A DNA stretch of 64,000 nucleotides from Ancistrus triradiatus (GCA_025084515.1 JAJAGP010000335.1:62001-126000); one strand, 5' to 3'; numbered from the stretch's first letter, positions 1 through 12,178 are shown. The notes: generated by a model from the letters alone, not told the origin. Numbers and translations are program-made.

Positions 1-700
1 TGTGTTTGGGATCATTGTCATGCTGTAAGACCCAGCCACGTTCTCCAATGCTCTCACTGATGGAAGGAGGTTTTGGCTTAAAATCTCACGATACATGGCC
101 CCATTCATTCTTCCCTTCAATCAATCTTTCGACAATCATCCCCATGTTTCCACCCTCATGCTTCACAGTAGGTATGGTGCAACTCAGCATTCTTCTTCCT
201 CCAAACACGACGAGTTGAGTTTTTATCAAAAAGTTCTATTTTGGTTTCACCTGACCACATGATATTCTCCCAATCCTCTTCTGGATCATCCATATGCTCT
301 CTGGCAAACTTCAGATGGGCCTGGACATGTACTGGCTTAAGCAGGGGGACACGCCTGGCACTGCAGGATCTGAGTCCCTCTTGGCGTAGTGTGTTACGGA
401 TGGTACCCTTGTTACTTTGGTCCCAGCTCTCTGCAGGTCATTCATCAGGTCCCTCCGTGTAGTTCTGGGATTTTTGCTCACCGTTCTCATGATCATTTTG
501 ACCCCACAGGATGAGATCTTCCGTGGGGCCCCAGATCGAGGGAGATTATCAATGGTCTTGTATGTCTTCCATTTTCTTCCATTTGCTACCACAGTTTATT
601 TATTCACACCAACCTGCTTGCCTATTGTAGATTCACTCTTCCCAGCCTGCTGCAGGTCTACAATTTTATTCCTGGTGTCCTTCGACAGCTCTTTGGTTTT
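1..700 (-). pseudogene. Broken Tc1-like transposase (family A)
   Basis: Minus-strand reading gives the N-terminal helix-turn-helix region (KWKTYKTIDNLPRSGAPRKI at about 520-580) followed by TTRRDLMNDLQRAG, both typical of fish Tc1 transposases. Further left come the parts around the first catalytic Asp. The frame shifts after position 420, and the usual start codon before the KTKEL motif has been lost. The protein would cut and paste DNA at TA sites using a DDE catalytic triad, but this copy cannot be functional. Confidence 0.85.
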
Positions 701-1063
701 GAGTGTGGAGTCTAACTGTTTGAGGCTGTGGACAGGTGTCTTTTATACAGATAACTAGGTCAAACAGGTGCCATTAACACAGGTAACGAGTGGAAGACAG
801 AAGAGCTCCCTAAAGAAGTTGTTACAGGTCTGTGAGAGCCAAAAATCTTGCTTGTTTGTGGGTGACCAAATACTTATTTTCCACCATGATTTACAATTAA
901 ATCCTTTAAAAATCCTTTAATGTGATTTCCTGGATTTTTTTTTCCTGATTTTGTCTCTCATAGTTGAAGTGTACTTATGATGAAAATTACAGACCTCTCT
1001 CATCTTTCTAAGTAGGAGAACTTGCACAATCAGTGGCTGACTAAATACTCTTTTGCCCCACTG
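1..1063 (-). mobile_element. Tc1-like transposon, family A, cut by window edge
   Basis: The right end (1020-1063) is the inverted terminal repeat of a Tc1/mariner element, reading cttttttgccccactg-like, followed by the target dinucleotide TA at 1064-1065. It matches the ends of the copies at 27444-29001 and 52856-54344. The transposase reads leftward on the minus strand from about 700 and is cut off by the window start. The element lies downstream of ncf4 and is an old, inactive copy. Confidence 0.9.
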
Positions 1064-1065
1064 TA

Positions 1066-2866
1066 CATCATTTTGTGCTGGGTGACACAAAAGTTTAATT
1101 CAGATTTGAGTGCCAGAGGAGTGTTCAGGCCAGGTAAGGTGTCATGCATAGGCATACACATGTGGCCATGTCTGAGGGAGGGGATGTCAACAGGGAATCA
1201 TCCTTGTGTTCTCCTATTAATGTCATGGGAATTTTTATTCTTTTGAGTTTTTGTTTACGCAACTAATCCTGGTTGGTGGTTCGTTGGTGTCCAGAGGCTA
1301 TTGTGCACATCCTGGATGGGACGCCAGATCAGTTGAATAGCAATGTATTAAGAGTAAGATTTGATAATTCATTTTTTTCTCAAGATAACTGCATGAATAC
1401 AGCAGCTGTGTTGTCACGCTTGTTGCATCCATACATGTTTGGGTCCATATGTGTACTGAATAACAAAATGTATAGCTTTTGTTTTCACTTTTGTTTGATG
1501 CTGTACTGGTCCATTCCATATATGAGCTCCTTACGTGCAGCTCTTTACGATTTACTTTTTAATTCGCCAGAAAACAAAGCCAAAGATCTGTATAAACACT
1601 CAAACCCTCAGCCTCTGGCCTCCTCCTGGCTTTGTTTATTCTGTTTAATCGTGATTCTGTCAGCGGTGCTTCCTAACAGGACAAAACATTAAGCTGTAAT
1701 TCACTCCTGCTGTCATCTCTCTCTCTAGCTCTATCTCTCTTTGTCTTGCTATTTCTGGTGATGATCTGTTTCTATAGCGGTGCATGTGAGTGGGTGTGTG
1801 TGTGTGTGCTTCATGACCAGTACATCTTACATACACATATTAACAACTGTCTTACTCAAGTTGTCACACAAAAACATTTTCTTATTTTGTGATGATGTAA
1901 ATTGTGTAATCGCTATGTGTGCAACGTTGTTGCTCAATTTTGTCGCAGGAAAACCTCAAACATTCAGAAAAAGAGGAAACATTAAAGGTGCAGTCAGCGA
2001 TTTTGGTTGAGGTTACTTGACGCCAAATTGCAAATACAGCCTCCGTGTGTCTCTCTCTCTCTCTCTCTCTCTCTGTCCTAAGTTTCTTTCACAGCAGATA
2101 TTGGATTGACAGTAACTTGTACACCAAACGTTAGGATGTGTTCACACTTGACAAGTTCAGCACAGACCAAAGACACTGAAACGAACCAAACCCAGGGGGC
2201 GACATTATAAGTAATGACCATTTAAAACGATATAACTTCTCATAACGTATATAACTTGATATAATAGCTATCAAACAAAGGTATATCTGGCTGTGTTAAA
2301 GAACTGTACTTGATTCTTCCATTCCAAAGGACACAATACTTAAGCATACCTGGTTCTTCTTGTTATAGGAAGTACGTTGCCCGTTACTGGTCTGTATCAC
2401 CATCTCCTTGCAGTGTGTATTCTTGTGCAAAACGGAGGAAGTCATTTGTTGGAGGTTTGTGAGGTAACAGCTGGCAAAAATACCAGCATGCATTAAGAAA
2501 TCCCATAAGCTGTTTAACCCAGGACACAGCATTAATATGAAAGTTTGGAAGTTCAGTCCCAAAGCATCATAAATTGTTCACATATTTTGGTTCGATGTTA
2601 GTGTGAAAATACAACAATGTACCATTTTCTGCTTTGGTCCAGACCAAGTGAACTGAACTACAAGTATGCACTTAATGTCTATGTAGTGTAGTAACAATTT
2701 GAAGTGTAAATTTGGATAGAAAGTAAGGCACTACTTGGTAGTAGGAGAAGCAGTGCAGCACATTATGGTAGTAAAAAAAATTATTGTAGTGCAAATAATA
2801 TAAATATATTTACAGATGTGCAATACAGCAATTAATGTAGAAATTAAAATAGAAATAGTAAGTATA
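1066..2866. other. Intergenic, with small repeats
   Basis: No supportable gene is seen here. An open stretch at 1273-1692 has no recognisable domain. The interval contains a short (TG)n at 1793-1808 and a (CT)n at about 2047-2075. A probable MITE-like repeat lies at 2140-2660; its ends carry inverted matches of the type 'gttcag..cagaccaaa' and 'tttggtccagacc..gaact', and the repeat class is not determined. Confidence 0.5.
2140..2660. repeat. Possible MITE with inverted 'tggtccagacc' ends
   Basis: The left side (gtgttcacacttgac, then cagaccaaag) and the right side (tttggtccagacc, then gtgaactgaac) are roughly reverse complements. The interior is AT-rich and has no coding potential. This looks like a non-autonomous DNA element. 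Target duplications were not identified, so the borders are approximate. Confidence 0.35.
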
Positions 2867-3447
2867 CAGTGAGGCAAAAAAGTATTTAGTCAGCCACTGA
2901 TTGTGCAAGTTCTCCGACTTAGAAAGATGAGAGAGATCTGTAATTTTCGTCATAGGTACACTTCAACTATGAGAGACAAAATGAGGGAAAAAAATCCAGG
3001 AAATCACATTGAGGATTTTTAAAGAATTTAATTGTAAATCATTGTGGAAAATAAGTATTTGTTCTGTCAAACCCACAAACAAGCCAGATTCTGGCCATCA
3101 CAGCCTGTAACTTCTTCTTTAGAAGCTCTCTGTCCGCCACTGGTTACCTGTATTAATGGCACCTTTTGAACCTCGTTATCTGTTGAAGACAACTGCCAAC
3201 AGCCTCAAACAGTCAGGACTCCAAACTAACCATGGCCAAAGGACCAAAGAGCCGTTGAAGGACACAGAAGAAAATTGTTAGACCTTGCCCACAGGCTGGG
3301 AAGAGAGAATCTACAATAGGCAAGCAGGTTGGTGTGAATAAATCAACTGTGGGAGCAATTGTAAGAAAATGGAAGACATACAAGACCATTGATAATCTCC
3401 CTCGATCTGGGGCTCCACGCAAGATCTCATCCCGTGGGGTCAAATGA
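2867..3447 (+). mobile_element. Tc1-like family A fragment (5' part)
   Basis: It begins with cagtgaggcaaaaaagtat directly after a TA (2865-2866), has the same inner repeat as the other family A copies, and runs through the transposase start region and the KWKTYKTIDNLPRSGAPRKI segment. Similarity stops abruptly near 3447 after the 'cccgtggggtcaaatgatc' block. The rest of the transposase and the right terminal repeat are missing, so this is a 3'-truncated relic. Confidence 0.88.
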
Positions 3448-4417
3448 TCTTGTGCTGTGATTACGGGGCCATGAACCTAATGAATCCCAGTATATGCTCC
3501 AGACACCACTGTGGGGTCACAAACAGAAAATAGCAGCACTCTGATGGCATAGTGGCAATTTGTCAGTGACCACAGTCAAAACCCAGTTTTGAATCCTTGA
3601 CACAGACAAGACTGCTATGTCTGAGGGAGGGGTATATGGAGGATGATTCCCCAGTGCTGTAACAGCAACCCCTGCTGGATTGGAGTGTCATCTCTTCCAG
3701 GGCATGCATCTGGTTGAGTTGCTCAGTGAATATCAGGATAGACTCCAGACTCCACAATTTCTCTTTTTCAGGATGTAAGCCCCTGGTTCTTACTTGGTTG
3801 AACCTACACCTGGTGGAAATGTACCTGACATGATTGGGTCTGTTGTAAAAACTGACAATCGCAGTTTACTGTGAGGCAGGGAGTTTGTGTGTGGTGCGTT
3901 TTCCCTTTCATCTACATTAAAGCCTGTCACGGAAATATTGACACCTTGGGTGAGTTCATCGACATAAAGTTGCGCAACCTCCAGGTGCTTCTGTTCAAAT
4001 TCTTATCTCCTGATCACACACTGCACATTGCTCACAGTTCACGGTGTTCCAAACAGACACACAACAACCTGCAAGTCAGCTACACAATGCAGGCAGTGTA
4101 CACAATGTGCACAATGAAAGTGAGACTTCCCTGAGATGTTTTTATGAGCGACGCAGCAGATCAGTTCATATTTGGAGGTGACACATGATAAGAGAAAACA
4201 CGGACACAACGGAAAAAACACCCGTTAGTCACTCACAGTGCCTGTGTGTACATGTGTGTAGACACACACACACTCTCCGACCAGCGGGTCCGGTGTTTTT
4301 GACCCCTTGGAACAGGAAGTGGTACCTAGCGACTGGACGAAAACAAAGGAAGTCCAAGCTGCGTTCCTGACATTCCAGCATTGTCTTGGTACGAACACAC
4401 AAACACACACACAAACA

Positions 4418-4465
<48 letters not shown>

Positions 4466-5024
4466 CAAAAGTGCAAGACAATAGCTGACACACAGCGTCT
4501 GTTATGAAGACAAACATCTTGAAGTGTGTTTCTGTAGAAGGCCTGAAGACAGAGTTTAGTGTCACAAAATACGTACAATATAAAATAGTTACAAATAATG
4601 TAAGCTTCAAAATCCGTAATTATATTAACTAAAATGAGCTTGGTCTTTAATCCTGGACTAAATGACTGCCAGCACAAACTTTATCTTGGTGTGCTTGCTC
4701 CATTTTATATATGTATATATTCAAACCTGGCTTAAACCTAATCCTTGGACTCAATGTCTTCTGCATCAAACCAATCCAGGACTAAATGAGCCCTGATCAA
4801 ACTCAGCTAAACTTAATCTGGAATGAAATAAAATCCTAGGGCAGACCAAAACCTAGACTAACTGACAAACCCAACACCAAACTCAGGACTGAAAGACTAA
4901 ACTAAATTTAGAATTCTGGAACACACTTTGACAATCTTGGACTAAGTAAATTCTGGCACATACTTAAAGCTGAGTTAAAGATGAAATGATGTCTTCTGAA
5001 GCCTAGACTAACTGGCTAATGATC
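3448..5024. other. Intergenic, no gene seen; microsatellite inside
   Basis: This stretch holds fragments of degenerate repeats and a (CA)n tract at about 4394-4460. From 4640 to 5000 a phrase of the type 'aatcctggactaaatga' recurs loosely (4650, 4740, 4775, 4850, 4890, 4940), which suggests a very degenerate tandem array. No exon could be supported on either strand. Confidence 0.5.
4394..4460. repeat. (CA)n microsatellite
   Basis: A dinucleotide run, imperfect from 4394 to 4418 and perfect from about 4419 to 4460. The cysteine/valine- or threonine/histidine-rich open frames across it are translation artefacts. Confidence 0.95.
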
Positions 5025-5940
5025 AGAGGTAGGAACAAGGTACTAAATTGCAAGTAACGTGTAAGCCACAAGTCTTGACACTCAAGTCCTGAGTCAAGTC
5101 CTAAGTTAAGACAGACATGCCTCAAGTCAGTACAAGTGAATCCCGAGTCATGTCCCAAGTCGAGATGGACAAGTCTCAAGTCTCAAGTCCCAAGTCCTAA
5201 ACTACAAGTCCTATACCAGTAGTCCTTTCCAGTACCAGTTCCTGCTCCACACATGATGTTCATCTGCTGCAGCTCCACTCAAGCTGCTTCTATCATCAGC
5301 TCCAGCCCCATCATACCCGGGCCACTTAATGCCGATGTGCATACTTCACATTTTATTCAAACTTTGACTCCATGACTTTAGTTTCGCTCTTAGATTTATC
5401 ATCCACGCCGCCCAAGTAGGTTGGGTCCCTTTTTGAGTCTTGGTCCTCCCAAGGTTTCTTCCTATAACACTCAGGGAGTTTTTCCTTGCCACTGTCGCAC
5501 TAAGCTTGCTCAATTTGGGATTGGACGTAGTTATTAGGAGATAATCTAAACTTGTAAAGTTGCTTTGAGACAATGCTCTATTGTAAAAAGTGCTATATAA
5601 ATAGATCTGACTTGACTTGACTTGACTTATACAAGTCAGACTGGCAAAGTTTCCCACAACTGACTGCAGAATTTATGTTGCTAGGTTATGATTAAACAAA
5701 GTCATGCAGCACAGCTCCCTAGCAGTGATACAGCACTATGCAGGCTATACAAAAGGCTCAGCAATGTGATTCAATATTGTTTTAACACTTGGACATAAAT
5801 TATGTTCAAAACATTTAAATCTTTTCGAGTTTTAACCCCCAAGTCTGATGGCCACTCACTGTAAAGTCAGTAAAGTCTTTTTTGATTTTGTGGAGTCGAG
5901 TCGCAAGCCATCAAATTCAGGACTCGAGTCGCCACCTCTG
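5025..5940. mobile_element. Non-autonomous TIR element, interrupted by another repeat
   Basis: The outer ends are inverted matches (cagaggtaggaac at the left, gccacctctgc at the right), as in fish hAT-like elements that begin CAGAGGTGG. Inside the ends are 'aagtcc..caagtc' phrases at the left and 'gactcgagtcgcc' at the right. A second repeat (about 5330-5640) sits inside. The block at 5655-5815 (gctaggttatgattaa, ttttaacacttggac) is shared with the element at 24585-25095, which supports both being copies of one family. The superfamily is inferred from the ends only. Confidence 0.6.
5330..5640 (+). repeat. Interspersed fish repeat with 'gctatataaat' 3' end
   Basis: It contains the diagnostic phrases 'cccaaggtttcttcct', 'gggagtttttccttgccac', 'gctttgagacaatg' and 'gtgctatataaata', and ends in a (tgact)n-like tail, 'gacttgacttgactt'. 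The same repeat is present in reverse at about 6310-6530 and 56570-56710. The short tandem tail suggests a retroposed (SINE- or LINE-derived) sequence. It lies inside the 5025-5940 element, so it arrived later. Confidence 0.6.
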
Positions 5941-6069
5941 CTAATGATTAATCCTCAAAGTTTTTCTGCAGTTAATTAATCTAAAGCTCGGACTAAATAA
6001 ATCCTGACACAGATATAATCCTAGGATAATGAAATATTATGTAATAATGTATATTAGATATAAACATTC

Positions 6070-6290
6070 CCGTTAAATCCATGCTTGTCCTGGTCAGCGC
6101 TGGGGATGGGGTGGGGGGTGTTGATGGTACTCACTGGGTGCAGGTAAAAGCACACTCTGGACAGAGCACCAGTCCACAGCATAGCACAGCCGGGGTATTG
6201 CAGCTCGAGGGAAGATCCTTCCCTCCCTCACACACTCAAAACCTGGTCATCCCAATTGCCACTGCCTCTATGCCATCCAAGCACTCGCCC
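6070..6290 (+). repeat. Degenerate interspersed repeat ('gacagagcaccagtccac')
   Basis: The phrase 'ctctggacagagcaccagtcc..cacagc' matches a common fish repeat of the 'ccctggacagggtgccaatcc' type. Related fragments lie at 30470-30610 and 54520-54770. No coding function is supported. Confidence 0.4.
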
Positions 6291-6309
6291 ATAGATACTC
6301 AAATTTCTT

Positions 6310-6530
6310 AAGTCTAATCAAGTCAGGTTTCATTTTAAAGTGCTTTTTACAGTGGAGCATTGTCTCAAAGCAGCTTTACAATTTTAGATTATCTTCTGAA
6401 TTATAAGGCCAATCCCAAACTGAGCAAGCCTAGGGTGACAGTGGCAAGGAAACACTCCCTAAACATTATAAGGAAGAAACCTTGGGAGGACCAAGACTCA
6501 AAAGGGACCCATCCTAATTGGGCAACATAG
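6310..6530 (-). repeat. Interspersed fish repeat, reverse copy
   Basis: This is the reverse-oriented relative of the repeat at 5330-5640. The complements of the diagnostic phrases are visible: 'cattgtctcaaagcagctt', 'gtggcaaggaaacactccct', 'ataaggaagaaaccttggg'. It is diverged and has no terminal duplication that I could define. Confidence 0.6.
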
Positions 6531-7130
6531 ATGTTATATGTAAGAATGTTATCTAATTAATACGTTCATAATACTAGTTTAAATAAACAGAAACTAAATA
6601 GATATTAACAGAGAAAATATAACACTTAAAATAATATAAACATTTTAGAGATAATGAAATATAGTTATAGTTATAGTGTATAAGACAATAATCAGGAGAA
6701 ATACTGAATAACTACAGTAATGCCCTGACAGTAGTGCCCTGTGTGAATCTGGGGTTAAATCAGTCAAATTAATAATTCACACTTCCTCTGGCTCATTTAA
6801 ACTCAGGATCAGATTAGATCATAGTGAGATCTTTTTTTTTAAATCTGTGGTAAGATGAAGTCATGAGGAAATTTCATCATGTGTGAATGTAAAGTCATGC
6901 AGGGTTACATCTTTAATAATGAAAGTCTTCACTCAGTTCTTCTGCTTTCACACAGAGTTTTTCCTCTGTATTTCTCCGTTTCGTCTCTCAACTGATGTAA
7001 TGTTCTTAGAAAGGCTAATGATCACAGGCTCACTTATAATTACACACACACACATCACGCAAGTTTATCTTTCTATCACTGTGGGGACTTTCCACTTACA
7101 TAGTATTACTGATTCTTATTAAGGCTACAT
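6531..7130. other. AT-rich intergenic, nothing recognised
   Basis: AT-rich sequence with a weak 'gttatag' repetition near 6660-6690. I see no exon, repeat ends or RNA gene. Confidence 0.4.
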
Positions 7131-7334
7131 CTTAACCCTAACCATAACATCAGTAACCTAAACTAAACCTTCTGGCTCTTTTAGTTTTTCAAAGGAAAGT
7201 CGCAGGTTTCTTTTTTTTATTTAAAAAGCCCATTTTCCTTATGGGGACTAGCAAAATGTCCCTATAAGGTAAAGAATATCAGTTCTTCCTATCCTTGTGG
7301 GACATTTGGTCCTCACAGTGATATATAAACTTGA

Positions 7335-7371
<37 letters not shown>
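7131..7371. repeat. Microsatellite-linked repeat ending in (CA)n
   Basis: It contains 'cttatggggactagcaaaatgtcc' and 'tccttgtgggacatttggtcctcac', followed by 'gaccacacaca' and a (CA)n run at 7335-7371. This is a common fish arrangement in which a short dispersed unit with 'tggggac' blocks ends in a CA microsatellite. Relatives lie at 15060-15360 and 33300-33767. Confidence 0.6.
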
Positions 7372-7372
<1 letters not shown>

Positions 7373-7529
7373 CTGTAATGATCCTCATCAGTCTCTGTTA
7401 GGCTATATAAAGAGCTGCACTCCATCACCGTATCTGCCTGGGTTAGAGAGAGAAAGGAAAAAGAACAGAAAGACGTATTAATACTGCATTCACACTAACT
7501 ATAGCTCTGGCAGAGGCTGCTCTGAACCG

Positions 7530-7557
<28 letters not shown>
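7530..7557. repeat. (CA)n microsatellite
   Basis: A perfect CA dinucleotide run of about 28 bp in non-coding sequence. Confidence 0.95.
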
Positions 7558-7561
<4 letters not shown>

Positions 7562-9144
7562 GAATATGAGACGAAAGTGACGGAGTGAGACAGATAAGAC
7601 ACAGGGCTGAAACAGAGCGAAGAAAAATGAAGTGATGGACTGATAGTGGGACAGGTGAGGAAGGTATGAGCTGGGATTGAAGGGGGTGTGTGTGGTGTGA
7701 GAGGCAGGCATGAGGGAGGTGCAGAGAAAGTGATGGAGTACAGGTGAGGGTAACAGAAAAGAGAAAGACAGGTAATAAATCATGGTCTACTCAGATCACA
7801 CCACACAACAGTAACCCAGAGGGAGCTCACATTATTCACAGTATCCCTAAAAACCTCCTTTATGTGATAAGATTGTGTGATAAGATAAGTGCATAATAAA
7901 AAATCATTTCAGGTATTTTTGCATTCCAAACTCCAAAAAATGGCAGGTGCTGTGACCGTCCAACCAGATATGCAGAACAAACTGATTGTTATGTACATGC
8001 ACAAGTGCAAATTTTAAATAAAAGCATTATAGTTAATCGGAAACTGTTTGAGTTTATGTCTGAAATGTTGACAAAAGGTCTTGTGGTGCTTTAAAGAATG
8101 AGTGAGGCATAAAGACAACCTCAGGTGACCTTTGTGGTGCAGTGACATAATCAGCCCAGTCCTGAATGAATGATGTGACTGGTGGTTAATTCAGTAGCGC
8201 TCAATATGAAATACAGGTACTTGCTGTTTAATGTCCATCCGATCAACATCTGTTCACTTTAATGCAGAGGTTTTAACAGTTATAATAAATTAGGAACAAT
8301 TATAACAAAATATTTTTTAAATATGAACTAAAAATGTGTATTTTAACTCCGGACATCCACGAGCAGAGGCGGGAGTTAAAGAGCAAAAGTCAGTCATTCA
8401 TGTGTGTGTGTGTGTGTGTGTGTGACTACCTTATCGGTCGTGTGCTCATTTGCTCATTAGCACACGTTTGGACTAGAAACTGTTCTAACTCGGTTGATGT
8501 GTTTAGAGACTATTTTGTGTAAGTTATTCGTGTTTGTGTGGATGACTTTCTGTTGCTTATTTGTAATAAGTTGTGAATGGCGTTCAGAAGTGTATGTGCC
8601 TGTCCTAGTGTAAGTAGTACTCCTATGTTTGTCCCCTCATTAGCTGTATATTCTCTCCCAGCTATAACTACATAAACTGGATCACATTCACTTGTTGAGT
8701 CTCTGGTTCATCTGGCTGATCATCCGTGTTGTTCGTAATACTGTCTGTCAATGGACTTTTGGCTTCCGTCAAACAAACGTATCAGGTAGATTGCTATCCT
8801 TAAATGTAACGGTTTTCCCATACACAGGGCCATAACAGTATGTTACTGTGTTTACTATAATTATTGTGAATTTCCATAAACTACAAATGCTGTGTTATGG
8901 ATGCTGTGTAGATGGTAGCGTTCTTCTCCTCTTCTCACTGGTATCTATGACCCATTTAGGTATCATTTGTGTGAAGTTTTCTCGTAAAACTAACCTTTAG
9001 ATTTACATTATGGTAACATAAAAACATCTATGTGACTACGATAATGTCCAGTCAGTGTCTACTTCGGTCAACGTCCTGTTTCACAGAACAAAATACCTGT
9101 AGAATATTTATTACTAGTGTGTGTTGTTGACCCACTTGACAATT
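7558..9144. other. Intergenic, no gene recognised
   Basis: No exon supported by splice sites or domain similarity is seen on either strand. The stretch includes a (TG)n tract at 8400-8424. The 8520-9140 portion is mixed-complexity sequence with no repeat that I could name. Confidence 0.4.
8400..8424. repeat. (TG)n microsatellite
   Basis: A TG dinucleotide run of about 24 bp. Confidence 0.95.
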
Positions 9145-10633
9145 TCAAATGAGACAAAAATATTATACTTGCTCATTTATTTATTGAAGAAAATGATCCA
9201 ATATTACATATTAGTGAGTGGCAAAAGTATGTGAACCTTTGCTTTCAGTATCTGGTGTGACCCCCCTGTGCAGCAATAACTGTAACTAAACATTTCCTGT
9301 AACTGTTGATCAGTCCTGCACACCGGCTTGGAGGAATTTTAGCCCATTCCTCCGTACAGAGCAGCTTCAGCTCTGGGATGTTGGTGGGTTTCCTCACATT
9401 TGCTCACTTCAGGTCCTTCCACAATATTTTGATTGGATTAAGGTCAGGACTTTGACTTGGCCATTCCAAAACATTAACTTTATTCTTCTTTAACAATTCT
9501 TTGGTAGAACGACTTGTGTGCTTAGGGGCGTTGTCTTGCTGCATGACCCACCTTCTCTTGAGATTCAGTTCATGGACAGATGTCCTGACATTTTACTTTA
9601 GAATTCGCTGATAAATTCAGAATTCATTGTTCCATCAATGATGGCAAGCCGTCCTGGCCCAGATGCAGCAAAACAGGTCCAAACCATGATACTACCACCA
9701 CCATGTTTCACAGATTGGATAAGGTTCTTATGCTGGAATGCAGTGTTTTCCTTTCTCCAAACATAACGCTTTTCTTTTTAACCAAAAAGTTCTACTTTGG
9801 TCTCATCCGTCCACAAAACATTCTTCCTATAGCCTTCTGGCTTGTTCACGTGATCTTTAGCAAAAACTGCAGACGAGCAGCAATGTTCTTTTTGGAGAGC
9901 AGTGGCTTTCTACTTGCAACCCTTGCCATGCACACCATTGTTATTTCAGTGTTCTTCTGATGGTGGACTCATGAACGTTAATATAAGCCAATGTGAGAAG
10001 AGGCCTTCAGTTGCTTAGAAGTTACCCTGGGGTCCTTTGTGACCTCGCCAAATATTACACACCTTGCTCTTGGAGTGATCTTTGTTGGTCGACCACTCCT
10101 GGGGAGGGTAACAATGGTCTTGAATTTCTCCATTTGTGCAAAATCTGTCTGACTGTGGATTAGTGGAGTCCAAACTCTTTAGAGATGGTTTTGTAACCTT
10201 TCCCAGCCTGATGAGCATCAACAACTCTTTTTCTGAGGACCTCAGAAATCTCCTTTGTTCGTGCCATGATACACTTCCACAAACATGTGTTGTGAAGAGC
10301 AGACTTTGATAGATCCCTGTTCTTTAAATAAAACAGGATGCCCACTCACACCTGATTGGCATCCCATTGATTGAAAACACCTGACTCTAATTTCACCTTC
10401 AAATTAACTGCTAATCCTAGAGGTTCACATACTTTTGCCACTCACTAGTATGTACTATTGGATCATTTTCCTCAATAAATAAATGACCAAGTATAATATT
10501 TTGTCTCGTTTGTTTAACTGGGTTCTCTTTATCTACTTTTAGGACTTGTGTGAAAATCTGATGATGTTTTAGGTCATATTTATGCAGAAATATAGACAAT
10601 TCTAAAGGGTTCACAAATTTTCAAGCACCACTG
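9145..10633 (-). mobile_element. Tc1-like transposon, family B, left end truncated
   Basis: The right end (about 10420-10633) carries the long inverted repeat typical of family B: 'tgccactcactagtatgta', then the 'tctttatctacttttagg' block, and finally 'caagcaccactg' followed by TA at 10634-10635. The left end has the inner part of the repeat (gagtggcaaaagtatgtgaa near 9215), but the outermost ~145 bp are missing. The transposase occupies about 9240-10270 on the minus strand. Confidence 0.9.
9240..10269 (-). pseudogene. Broken Tc1-like transposase (family B)
   Basis: Minus-strand translation begins near 10269 with MARTKEISEVLRKRVVDAHQ and continues with GKGYKTISKEFGLH, the paired-like DNA-binding part. 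Downstream come remnants of the catalytic region (DPKHTS-like near 9530, PSQSPDLNPI-like near 9440). Several frameshifts and stops break it, including one near 10180. The protein would be a DDE-type cut-and-paste transposase. This copy is dead. Confidence 0.85.
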
Positions 10634-10920
10634 TATATCATGATCAGGATTTATACATTCTTATGTATAATATATTATTATATATGATATTAATACAATA
10701 TTCTGTATATACTTCTGTGTTCTGTGTATACCTCTGTCAGAGGTTGCAGGCACGAGATTTGTTTTCATGAGTACGCCTTCAGAACAGCGTCCACGTTCCT
10801 ACATGGCTGTAATAGGTAAGATAGTGTTCTGCTGCCCTCCTGTGGACAACTGGATTCTACCACTGGGGGTTATGCGGGGCCTAAGGCTCATCAAAGGGTC
10901 ACTAGGTGGGAACGACAAAC

Positions 10921-10925
<5 letters not shown>

Positions 10926-10980
<55 letters not shown>
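10926..10980. repeat. (CA)n microsatellite
   Basis: A perfect CA run of about 55 bp between two oppositely oriented family B elements. Confidence 0.95.
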
Positions 10981-10982
<2 letters not shown>

Positions 10983-11063
10983 TACAGATAAACAGATACA
11001 GACAACCCAACCAAAAAATATTATTATAATATTAGTTGTAATAATAAATATTCGAACTCAAAA

Positions 11064-11974
11064 TATTATTCTTGGTCATGTAAAGAAAATGATCCAATAT
11101 TACATATCTGTCAGTGGCAAAAGTATGTGAACCCAGAGGATTAGAAGTTAATTCCGGGCTACTGGAGAAAACGTTTTGCGGATGGATGAGACCGAAATAA
11201 GACTTTTTGTTTGAAACGATAACTGTTGTGTCTGGTGAAAGGAACGCACTGCATTTCAGCATAAAATCGTGTCTTATAAAACCAGCTGTGAAACATGGTG
11301 GCAGTAGTATCATGGTTTTATGTTTTTCCTGCATCTGGGCCAGGACGGCTTGCCCTCATTGATGGAACAATGAATTCTGATTTATACCAGCAAATTCTAA
11401 ACGAAAACATCAGGCAATCTGTCTGTTAATTGAACCTCAACGGAGCGTCGGTCATGCACCAATGACCCTTATCAGACAAGTCGTTCTAGCTAAGAATGTT
11501 TAAAAAAGAATAAATGTAATGTTTTGGAATGGTCAAGTCAAAGTCCTGACCTTAATCCAACAAAAATGTTGTGGAAGAACCTGAAGCGAGCAATTCATTT
11601 GAGGAAACTTACTTAACGTCCCAGAGTTGAAGCTTTCTTTACAGTGGAATAGGGTCCAATTCCTCCAAGTCAATATGCCAGACTGGTTAGCAGTTACCAA
11701 AAATATTTAGTTGCAGTTTTTGCTGGACAATGGAGGAGTCACACCAGATACTGAAAGCAAACGTTCACATACTTTTGCCCCTCACAAATATGTAATATTA
11801 TCATTTCCTCAAATAAATGGCGGAATATACTATTATTATCTCATACCTCATTTGCTTAATTGGGTTCTTTTTTTATCTACTTTTAGGATAGGTGAAAATC
11901 TGATGACGTTTTAGTTGATATTTACGCAGAGATATAGACAGTTATAAAAAGGTCATGACTTTCAAGCATTACTG
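11064..11974 (+). mobile_element. Tc1-like family B, internally deleted
   Basis: It starts inside the left inverted repeat (gatccaatattacatatctg, ggcaaaagtatgtgaaccc near 11115). It then jumps straight to the catalytic part of the transposase (GEN..RMDETEI-like at about 11165-11210) and runs to the right terminal repeat ending in 'caagcattactg', with TA at 11975-11976. The DNA-binding half of the transposase is deleted. Divergence is higher than in the copies at 49568 and 38752, so this one is older. Confidence 0.8.
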
Positions 11975-12178
11975 TACATGATTGACACCTTAACCAAAGA
12001 ATTTACACAATCAAATATCAGCTTTATAAAATTCAAACGTAACCTAAAACATCTGCAAGATAATCGTCCGCAGAAGAGCATGCTGGTTTGTGCTACCTGT
12101 CATTGACCTGGTTCTGTTCCGTAAAGTCTGGTACAGTACACCCCTCTCTGCCGGTGATGGTATGGTCCGTTGCAACTG

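Noticed and set aside
1273..1692. A 139-codon plus-strand frame, partly hydrophobic.
   Set aside because: No domain recognised, no splice or start context, and the sequence around it is intergenic repeat-rich DNA.
3563..3757. A minus-strand frame containing WSLES that recalls a cytokine receptor WSxWS box.
   Set aside because: Only half of the motif is present, no flanking fibronectin-type exon or splice sites are seen, and the region has repeat-like text.
4225..4677. A 150-codon minus-strand frame with a (CV)n stretch.
   Set aside because: It crosses a CA microsatellite; the Cys-Val repeat is a dinucleotide artefact, and the flanks resemble no known protein.
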